From: Singulisphaera sp.
GTDB lineage: Bacteria; Planctomycetota; Planctomycetia; Isosphaerales; Isosphaeraceae
NCBI GenBank assembly: GCA_027451445.1
Contig: DAIDJG010000470.1
Location: 1 to 44,980, forward strand
Reading direction: 5' to 3'
Length of the DNA stretch: 44,980 bases
A program made the translations under genes and the position numbers. The notes beneath the pieces are model-generated. The model was not told the origin of the DNA, made no database searches, and saw nothing but the letters and a program-made list of their open reading frames with translations. Numbering within the stretch: the stretch's first letter is position 1; each line of letters opens with the position of its first letter. This document shows positions 39,284 to 44,980 of this stretch, piece after piece.

Positions 39284-39949
39284 ATGACGGACGAAGAGTG
39301 GCTCACCTCGGACGATTCGATCGCCATGCTCGCGGCGCTCCGTGCGAACTGGCAGGGCACGGAAGACGAACTGGTGCGACTGACTCACCGGTATCTACTG
39401 GCGTGCTGTCGAGCGATCTGGAAGCTGCTCCCGTTGGAGGCGAGTCGACGTGGCGTGGAAATTACGGAGCGCTACATCGAGGGCAGAGCGACCAGCGACG
39501 AGTTCTCCAGTGCCGAATGGGCGGCAGAGGGCGCGGCGTTCTTCCTGGAGCCCTTCGATTGGCCTCCCGCCGAGGACGACCCGAATGAACCGGAGCAGGT
39601 CCGTGAGATGCACGATCGTGCGCGGCGAGAACTCGAGGAGGAGCCAGACGAGATCAAGGAAGCTCGCCGACAACACGAGGAGGACCGAAAGGCTCGCATT
39701 GCACTGCTGGTTGCAGATCTCGAAGCAATGCCCGTCGATGAGTTGCGCCGGATGGTTCGAACAACGGAGGGCGCCGAGAGCGTCCCACCACGTCGACTGC
39801 TTGCTGACGCGGCGTATTTCGCCGACTGTGCGATGTTTTATCCCAGCGTTGCGACGCGAGAAGGATTTATCGAAAGATACCCCCAATTTCTCTCCGCGGC
39901 GTTGCTCCGTCAGCTTGTCGGGAGTACGTTCCAATGCCGGGACCTTTAG
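39284..39949 (+). CDS. Planctomycete-type hypothetical protein
   Basis: 221 aa; GGAGGACGGT directly precedes the ATG. The opening (MTDEEWLTSDDSIAMLAAL, then LLACCRAIWKLLPLEASRRG) recalls a family multiplied in Gemmata-type genomes that starts MTEAEWL and contains a CxCCRxIW motif; that recollection is from memory. A charged middle (RARRELEEEPDEIKEARRQ) is probably helical. No enzyme motif is seen. It starts 526 nt downstream of the divergent VapBC module and lies 94 nt before the Mrr gene on the same strand, so joint expression with Mrr is possible. Confidence 0.7.
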   Translation: MTDEEWLTSDDSIAMLAALRANWQGTEDELVRLTHRYLLACCRAIWKLLPLEASRRGVEITERYIEGRATSDEFSSAEWAAEGAAFFLEPFDWPPAEDDPNEPEQVREMHDRARRELEEEPDEIKEARRQHEEDRKARIALLVADLEAMPVDELRRMVRTTEGAESVPPRRLLADAAYFADCAMFYPSVATREGFIERYPQFLSAALLRQLVGSTFQCRDL

Positions 39950-40043
39950 GGTACCGATCTCGGGCTGGACACGGGAATTTGTGTCTCAATCGAGAGCAGT
40001 CACGACGGGGCGATGATCAGCAGCACTTAATGGAACGCGAATC

Positions 40044-40970
40044 ATGGCTATCCCTGACTTCCAGACCGTCATGCTGCCGCTCGTCGAAGCTTTGTCCGAT
40101 GGCCAGGAGCGGACGATGCGGGACCTCAATGCGCTCCTCGCAAAACGATTCAGGCTAACGGATGACGAACAGCGAGAAGTCCTGCCCAGCGGTCAACAAA
40201 CCATCTTCAGCAACCGGGTTGCGTGGGCCAAGTCGCACTTGAAGGCTGCGGGTTTGCTGGAAAACCCCAACCGAGGTCGTGTTCGAATTTCCGACCAGGG
40301 GCGCAACGTACTTGCGAACAAGCCACAAGCGATCAACATCAAGTTCCTGCGGCAGTTTCCTTCGTACTGCGAGTTCAGCGGAAAAACGCAGTCGAAAAGT
40401 GGAATGGGAAGCGAGCCCACCCTTGCCTCTCCGATTGACGAGCAGAGAACGCCGCTGGAATTAATCGACGGAGCCTATAACTCGCTCAGGCAGGCTACGA
40501 CCGACGACTTACTTTCGCGCTTGAAGACATGCTCGCCTTCGTTCTTCGAGTCGGTCGTCGTCCGGCTACTCGTCGCGATGGGCTACGGCGGTGTCGCAGG
40601 TCATGGGATGGTTACGGGAAAGCCAGGCGACGGGGGTATCGATGGAGTGATCAAGCAAGACAAGCTGGGATTGGACGTGGTTTGTATTCAGGCCAAGCGG
40701 TGGGAGGGCTCGGTCGGTCGTCCGATTATCCAGGGTTTCGTCGGCAGCATGGACTACATCCGCGCGAGAAAGGGAGTCATCATCACGACCTCGACGTTCA
40801 CAAAGGACGCGGTGGACTTCGTGGATCGGATCGAGGGAAAGAAGGTCGTCCTCATTGACGGCGACCAGTTAGCCGGCTTGATGATCGAGCACAACCTCGG
40901 CGTCTTGACGACCAAGACCTACGAGTTGAAGGAGGTCTCTAACGACTTCTTCGACGAGGCCGACGGCTGA
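40044..40970 (+). CDS. mrr: Mrr-like type IV restriction endonuclease
   Basis: 308 aa. The N-terminal ~95 residues are a winged-helix Mrr_N domain (MLPLVEALSDG, SGQQTIFSNRVAWAKSHLKAAGLL shortened, GRVRISDQG). The C-terminal ~160-290 region is an Mrr catalytic PD-(D/E)XK domain: FFESVVVRLLVAMGYGG, GDGGIDGVI (195-201) and CIQAKRW (216-220), giving the D..QxK active site. Mrr cuts DNA carrying foreign methylation, so this is a probable antiviral or anti-plasmid enzyme that needs no partner methylase; none is seen nearby. The catalytic residues are intact. Confidence 0.93.
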   Translation: MAIPDFQTVMLPLVEALSDGQERTMRDLNALLAKRFRLTDDEQREVLPSGQQTIFSNRVAWAKSHLKAAGLLENPNRGRVRISDQGRNVLANKPQAINIKFLRQFPSYCEFSGKTQSKSGMGSEPTLASPIDEQRTPLELIDGAYNSLRQATTDDLLSRLKTCSPSFFESVVVRLLVAMGYGGVAGHGMVTGKPGDGGIDGVIKQDKLGLDVVCIQAKRWEGSVGRPIIQGFVGSMDYIRARKGVIITTSTFTKDAVDFVDRIEGKKVVLIDGDQLAGLMIEHNLGVLTTKTYELKEVSNDFFDEADG

Positions 40971-41039
40971 TGCATGCGGAAGCGGCTGGCGGGTCGGTTC
41001 TTCGCGTTGAATCACAAGCGGCGGCATACGACGACCGTG

Positions 41040-41422
41040 CTATGTCAACGTGATCTCCCCCGCGCGGAAGTCGAGCGTCAAGACCCGATCGCGGAGGAAG
41101 TCCAGCCCCAGTAAGCCCGAGACCGACGCGCTGGCCGGCAGCGTGTAGCCCCGCACCGGCAGGCCGAACCGATGGTGGCCCAAGGCCGTCAAACGGGTCA
41201 ACACCAGGCGCGGAACCGAGATGACCGCGCTGCCGGTCGTCATGGGCACGCTGTCGACACGTTCGCCGGGTCGTAGCCCAAGGCGACCAGCACCGCCTCC
41301 TTCAGCACGCTGGTGGTCGCCCCGGTATCGAGCAGCAAGGGCAGGGTCAAGCTCCGTGGCGGACCGGTCACTTTGGCTTCCACGAAGATCGGCCCGTGTC
41401 GCGAGTTGAACGGATAGCTCAG
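41040..41422 (-). pseudogene. Retropepsin-like aspartic protease, frameshifted
   Basis: The minus strand reads SYPFNSRHGPIFVEAKVTG, LPLLLDTGATTSVLKEAVL and GYDP, then a -1 shift near 41268, then RVDSVPMTTGSAVISVPRL, HRFGLPVRGYTLP and VSGLLGLDFLRDRVLTLDF to a TAG at 41040-41042. DTGATTS is the aspartic-protease active-site loop, and the second half has the flap and GLLGLDF strand. One missing G in a GGG run explains the break. The only in-frame start codon at the upstream boundary is CTG (41422), overlapping the upstream stop, where ATG would be expected. Confidence 0.8.
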
Positions 41423-41648
41423 AGGACGAGCACCGGGTCGTTGGAAACGGTGCCCAGGAAACGCAGGGCATACCGCCCAGGTGGGTACTCGGCCACCTTC
41501 CGGCAGACCTCATCCTGGTCGCGGGGCTATGGAACAGCACCTTGCCGGCACGGACGCGGAGCGTCTCATCGGTGTCGGGGTCGCCGATGAGCACCCAATC
41601 GGGAGCGTACCGGGTTTGGATCTGCTCGATGGTCAGAATCTCGTTCAC
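41419..41648 (-). pseudogene. Small partner protein of the retropepsin gene, frameshifted
   Basis: GTG start at 41648 with GGAG upstream. It reads NEILTIEQIQTRYAPDWVLIG and RVRAGKVLFHSP, then a frame shift near 41530 (one C missing from a C run), then DQDEVCRKVAEYPPGRYAL and RFLGTVSNDPVLVL to a TGA that overlaps the retropepsin start. This small protein followed by a retropepsin is a gene pair I recall from planctomycete genomes. Both members here carry a one-base deletion in a short homopolymer. Confidence 0.75.
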
Positions 41649-41818
41649 AGGTCGGCTCCTCTCCGTACGCAAGGGCCTGAAGTTCGTCATCGTTGAACCG
41701 AGTTCCAGTCACAAGACGAGTACTTCAGGGCAGGCAATGCGACCTTGCCTCGGCGGAGCCGGCCACACGGTACGATTGCGCCGTCAACGGCCGATAAGTT
41801 GATGAATCGAAAGAATCA

Positions 41819-41912
41819 GACGACGTTTCGCTCAGGGGAGTTGGCATCGGAGTCCGATGGTGGGTCTTCCGCGAGCGTCGAAGCGCGGTTTCGCCGTGCT
41901 CGACTTCACGTT
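41819..41912 (+). repeat. 94-bp direct repeat, left copy
   Basis: Matches 42636-42729 in the same orientation at about 84 of 94 positions, beginning GACGACGTTTCGCTCAGG in the right copy. It lies upstream of the second VapBC module. Confidence 0.85.
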
Positions 41913-41988
41913 GCATTACGCGTCCTACTGGCGCTCGTCTTCTTAATTTTTCCGATCCGCGATACAATCCACTCAGGAGGAAACCTCT

Positions 41989-42201
41989 ATGGCGACCGTC
42001 GAAAAATCAACCGATCAGGCTCATGCGGATCTGGAAGAAGTCTGCCGACTCCTCTCTGAAGGGAAGCGGCCGACCGATCCCGAATTGCTTCGCCGCATCG
42101 AAGAACGAGCCAATGAGGCGCGCGAAGAGACGCTGCGTCTTTGCGGTGTTCAGGAGATCGCGGTGGATATCGTCCGTGAGATGCGTGATCCGAAGGTATG
42201 A
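41989..42201 (+). CDS. VapB-type antitoxin (second module)
   Basis: 70 aa; AGGAGG lies 8 nt upstream of the ATG. Mostly helical and charged (LLRRIEERANEAREETLRL) and ending VDIVREMRDPKV. It lacks a clear DNA-binding domain, so autoregulation may be weak or use a partner. The stop overlaps the toxin start as ATGA. Confidence 0.8.
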   Translation: MATVEKSTDQAHADLEEVCRLLSEGKRPTDPELLRRIEERANEAREETLRLCGVQEIAVDIVREMRDPKV

Positions 42202-42593
42202 GATACGTCATCGACTGTTCGACGGCCGTGAAGTGGGAAGTACCCGAGCCAGACTCCGACAAGGCGATCCGGCTGCGTGACGCACATCGGCACGGCATCC
42301 ATGAATTGCTCGCGCCGGATCTCTGGCCCGTCGAAGTCGCGAACGCTCTCTATTCCGCTGAGCTGAAGGGTGGCATTCCATCCGGCCGCTTCGAGCACAG
42401 GCTGGCCGACATCCTCGGTGTTGGACCAGCGATCTATCAGTCCACGTCCTTGCTGCCGCGTGCGACCGTTCTCATCCGCAAGGCCATCGCGAGGATCGGC
42501 ATCTACGATTGCATCTACGTTGCCCTGGCCGAGCGTGAGGGCTGTGAGTTGGTGACGTCCGACCGGAAGCTTATCAACGCACTGCCGGGCTAA
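42198..42593 (+). CDS. VapC-type PIN-domain toxin (second module)
   Basis: 131 aa; ATG overlaps the antitoxin stop. PIN-domain acidic residues are visible: VIDCSTAVKW (Asp6), WPVEVANALY (central Glu), IGIYDCIYVALAE (third) and LVTSDRKL (fourth). A metal-dependent RNase toxin is expected. The antitoxin-toxin pair lies between two copies of a 94-bp direct repeat, an arrangement compatible with mobilisation or exchange as a cassette. Confidence 0.9.
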   Translation: MRYVIDCSTAVKWEVPEPDSDKAIRLRDAHRHGIHELLAPDLWPVEVANALYSAELKGGIPSGRFEHRLADILGVGPAIYQSTSLLPRATVLIRKAIARIGIYDCIYVALAEREGCELVTSDRKLINALPG

Positions 42594-42635
42594 CCCATCG
42601 TTCCGCTCGCATCATTTCCCTGATCCTTCTGATCC

Positions 42636-42729
42636 GACGACGTTTCGCTCAGGAGAGTTGGCGTCGGAGTCCAATGGAGGGACATCCGCGCGCGTCGAAG
42701 CGCGGTTTCGCGGTGCTCGACTCCAAGTT
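42636..42729 (+). repeat. 94-bp direct repeat, right copy
   Basis: Right-hand copy of the repeat at 41819-41912; it starts 43 nt after the toxin stop. The complementary strand of both copies stays open and would encode ETALRR..TPTPxLSETSSD, but without a start or domain. Confidence 0.85.
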
Positions 42730-42770
42730 CCAATGCCTGTCCCAATAGAGAGTCTTCTTGAGGAAGCCGT

Positions 42771-43319
42771 TCATCCCTCGGCTCTCGCCCAACCGCGCTT
42801 CTCCACGCGTCGGACGTTCCCCACGTCTCGCAACGAGAGCAGATAGTTCGCAAGCCCCGGAAGCGTATCGTCGTTGGGATCGCCGAAGAACGGCGGGACG
42901 TAGACCGCATTGCCATAGTGCCGTCGGACCTTGCGGGGCGTATCGTCGGCGATGAGCACGCGCTTCAGGCCGTAACCGAGCCGCTTGACCTTTTTCAGAT
43001 CCTTGAGGTACTCCTCCTCGAACTCTTCGTGGTTGTACGACCGCACGCACCGGCTGCGGCCCCAGATGAACACCGGCTCGATGTCGGGCGGCAGGATCTG
43101 AGGAACGACGGAGCGAACATAAGCGTCCGTCGCCGTGGACCAGATCGCGAGCCGAAAGCCGGCCGCGCAGGTCGTGAGAAACTCCGCCAGGTGCGGGCGC
43201 AGGTAGACGGAGTACGAGCCGACCACGAAGTCCTCGTCCCACCCGAGCGATTGTTCCGAGGCGTAGATCAGCGTCTCATCCAGGTCCAGGATCAGAAGGA
43301 TCGGGCTGTTCGGCTCCAC
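42771..43319 (-). CDS. FCP1/NIF-like HAD phosphatase
   Basis: 182 aa with GTG start at 43319; GGAGG lies 6 nt upstream, which favours it over the ATG at 43376. The HAD motif I LILDLDETLIYAS places both catalytic Asp at residues 12 and 14. YLRPHLAEFLTTCAAGFRLAIWSTAT is cut here to its key part AIWSTAT (motif II Ser/Thr), and VLIADDTPRKV supplies the distal acidic residues. This is the NIF/FCP1 (CTD-phosphatase-like) group, whose bacterial members probably dephosphorylate small proteins or metabolites. It is divergent from the macro-domain gene across 256 nt. Confidence 0.88.
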   Translation of the reverse strand: MEPNSPILLILDLDETLIYASEQSLGWDEDFVVGSYSVYLRPHLAEFLTTCAAGFRLAIWSTATDAYVRSVVPQILPPDIEPVFIWGRSRCVRSYNHEEFEEEYLKDLKKVKRLGYGLKRVLIADDTPRKVRRHYGNAVYVPPFFGDPNDDTLPGLANYLLSLRDVGNVRRVEKRGWARAEG

Positions 43320-43575
43320 GATGCGCCTCCGGGATCCTACGGCGAACCTCGCCAACGGCGGACTTGTCGATGCCAAGGGGCCATGTTGCCGTTGGCTCGA
43401 TCAGCTCGCAATGCGCGCAACCGGGCCCGTCCCGTCCTCATGACACGCGCGGGATCCTCGCGGTTCGCCGCTCTTTGAGGATCGCGGCTCTGGTGATGCG
43501 CCGAAGTTTTGAGGATCGCGTTTTCGAACCGGAACGCCATCACCGAGCGAAAGCCAAAACACGAGAGGCCGCGCG
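43320..43575. other. Divergent intergenic region
   Basis: Lies between the HAD phosphatase and macro-domain genes and should hold both promoters. TTTGAGGATCGCG occurs twice, at about 43476-43488 and 43509-43521, 33 nt apart (three helical turns). Confidence 0.5.
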
Positions 43576-44052
43576 ATGGGAACCATCCGTTACATCAAGG
43601 GCGACGCCACCCAGCCACAGGCCAAAGGGAACAAGATCATCGCCCATATCTGCAACGACCTGGGCGGATGGGGCAAGGGGTTCGTGGTTGCCGTCTCGAA
43701 GCGGTGGCCCGAGCCCGAGGCCGCCTACCGCGCCTGGCACAAGGATCGGTCCCAGAACAACTTCGCCCTCGGTGCGATCGAGCTAGTTCAAGTGGAGCCC
43801 TACATCTGGGTTGCCAACATGATCGGCCAACGGGGCATGAAGACGGGCTCGAACGGCCCGCCGATCCGCTATGAGGCTGTACGATCCTGCCTGAAGAAGC
43901 TTGCTGCAGAAGCTGAGACATTGGGGGCGAGCATCCACATGCCCCGCATTGGCTGCGGCCTGGCGGGAGGCCGCTGGGAAGCCATTGAGCCCATCATCAC
44001 CGACGAACTGACGTCACGCGGCGTCGACGTGACGGTCTACGACTTCGGCTGA
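43576..44052 (+). CDS. Macro-domain protein
   Basis: 158 aa; GAGAGG upstream of the ATG. The macro fold starts IRYIKGDATQPQAKGNKIIA, with CNDLGGWGKGFVVAV as the ADP-ribose-binding loop and MPRIGCGLAGGRWEAIEPII as the second phosphate-binding loop. The pattern (NDLGGWGKGF, IGCGLAGG) fits the ALC1/TARG1/Poa1p-like group, which binds or hydrolyses ADP-ribose esters. Probable role: removal of ADP-ribose from proteins or nucleic acids, or hydrolysis of ADP-ribose 1''-phosphate. No ADP-ribosyltransferase is visible in the window. It is divergent from the HAD phosphatase. Confidence 0.9.
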   Translation: MGTIRYIKGDATQPQAKGNKIIAHICNDLGGWGKGFVVAVSKRWPEPEAAYRAWHKDRSQNNFALGAIELVQVEPYIWVANMIGQRGMKTGSNGPPIRYEAVRSCLKKLAAEAETLGASIHMPRIGCGLAGGRWEAIEPIITDELTSRGVDVTVYDFG

Positions 44053-44143
44053 ACGCCCGCTGTTGGCCTCTGGAGTAGCCGGGCTCCGGGCTCGACTGTC
44101 CTTGGCGTCAGCACAGAGCCGAGTCGCTTGCCTTTGGGCGTCA

Positions 44144-44980
44144 TCAGCGCGGCAAACGGTCGGACTGCACAGGGCCGGCCGGCACCGCTGCACCATGTCG
44201 GAACGGATCTTCCGGGAACTGGGAGTCGAGGATCAGGGCCTCAGCCTCGCGCCTCAGGATCAAGAGGTCGGCCGAGTCCCACCAGGCTGCGGACGTCCCC
44301 AAGACGTCCGCGTGCAGGCCATCAGGGCCGGGAGGCCCCGGCGGTCGTCGGGTGGTTTCCAGCATGGCCTGCGCTTCCGCCATCTGGCCCAGCTTCGCGT
44401 GCGCGAGCGCCTGGACGACGCGGTTCAGCACCGAGGCGTGCCAGTTGGGATCGACCGTAAGTGACTTCCGCGCCTGTCGGAGCGCCTCGTCGGGATCCCC
44501 GGCGCGAAGGTGGGCCAGCGCCAGGGTGTAATGGGTCCATGCGGCCGTCGGCGGTTTCGCGGCTCTTTCGGCGAGTGCCACCACGGGACGGAAATCGGCC
44601 AAGGCGTCTGGCATGAGGCAGCAGGCGCGGGCAGCGTCGGAGCTGACCGAATCCAACGTGCCGATCCTCTTAATCACCGCGGCACAGGTCCGACGATACT
44701 CTTCGAGGTCGCCAGCCAGCACCAGGGCCTCGGCCAGCCGGAGCCAGGCGCTGGCGTCATCCGGCTTCTGTGCAACGGCTCGGCGCGCGTCGTCGGCCAG
44801 TTGCCGAAAGCTCATCGCGGCCTCGGAGGTCCGGCCGGAACGGTACTGGGTCTCGCCGAGCTGATAGCGGGCCTGCTCGTCGCCCGGCTTCCGGTCGAGG
44901 ATCGTTTGGAAGATCGCAATCGCTTCGTCAAACCGACCGACGAGCCGCAGGGTCATGCCGAGACGATAGATCCCTGATCC
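44144..44980 (-). CDS. TPR-repeat protein, N-terminal part outside window
   Basis: The frame is open to the window edge (278 codons visible), so the start lies beyond 44980. At least four tetratricopeptide repeats are recognisable: LVGRFDEAIAIFQTILDRKP, ARYQLGETQYRSGRTSEAA, ASAWLRLAEALVLAGDLEE and THYTLALAHLRAGDPDEAL. The C-terminal ~60 residues are non-TPR (AWWDSADLLILRREAEALI). TPR tails of this type often end planctomycete Ser/Thr kinases, so the missing N-terminus could be a kinase, but that cannot be seen. Confidence 0.75.
   Translation of the reverse strand, partial: GSGIYRLGMTLRLVGRFDEAIAIFQTILDRKPGDEQARYQLGETQYRSGRTSEAAMSFRQLADDARRAVAQKPDDASAWLRLAEALVLAGDLEEYRRTCAAVIKRIGTLDSVSSDAARACCLMPDALADFRPVVALAERAAKPPTAAWTHYTLALAHLRAGDPDEALRQARKSLTVDPNWHASVLNRVVQALAHAKLGQMAEAQAMLETTRRPPGPPGPDGLHADVLGTSAAWWDSADLLILRREAEALILDSQFPEDPFRHGAAVPAGPVQSDRLPR

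Overview
The window looks like a chromosomal segment of a high-GC planctomycete, probably from the Gemmatales/Isosphaerales side of the phylum. The markers are families expanded there: a DUF1559 pseudopilin-like protein ending in a GDGSVKF-type motif, a DUF1549/DUF1553 protein, a DUF1080 domain fused to a caspase, Uma2 and Rpn-like nucleases, a proline/alanine-rich secreted protein, and an alternative complex III (ACIII, Act) operon. No rRNA, tRNA or CRISPR array was recognised.

Layout. 1-4330: the 3' part of a DUF1080-caspase gene with a strong terminator, an Rpn-like protein with 12-residue repeats, a cysteine-rich lipoprotein and a relic of a second caspase. 4331-7144 (minus): rhodanese, a metallophosphatase/5'-nucleotidase with SoxB-like features, and a DUF1264 protein, apparently one operon. 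7411-7605: a relic of a phosphoesterase 3' end. 7861-11339 (plus): cytochrome c, coiled-coil porin, haem-binding lipoprotein. 11418-20843 (minus): a complete Act operon, actA-actB-actCD (fused)-actE-actF, then a membrane-anchored dihaem cytochrome c and a small secreted protein, with ATGA stop/start overlaps at three junctions.

20844-36752 is mixed housekeeping and accessory sequence: Uma2, a beta-propeller phosphoesterase, a GNAT protein, a ~425-bp element with terminal inverted repeats and four hairpin units, PhoU, a repeat-rich gap, guaB (IMP dehydrogenase), a Pro/Ala-rich exported protein, a second PhoU, decayed pieces of an RND efflux system, a DUF1549/DUF1553 protein and the DUF1559 protein.

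37559-44980 is an accessory or stress/defence-like stretch: a DUF4279-like protein, two VapBC-type toxin-antitoxin modules (the second between 94-bp direct repeats), a planctomycete-type hypothetical protein, an Mrr-like restriction endonuclease, a frameshifted gene pair that includes a retropepsin-like protease, an FCP1/NIF-like phosphatase divergent from a macro-domain protein, and the C-terminal part of a TPR protein running off the window.

The best-supported joint function is respiration. ActA-F would oxidise quinol and pass electrons through ActA/ActE haems to a cytochrome c such as the adjacent dihaem protein. The nearby plus-strand cytochromes and porin probably belong to the same cell-envelope electron-transfer economy, but that link is inference.
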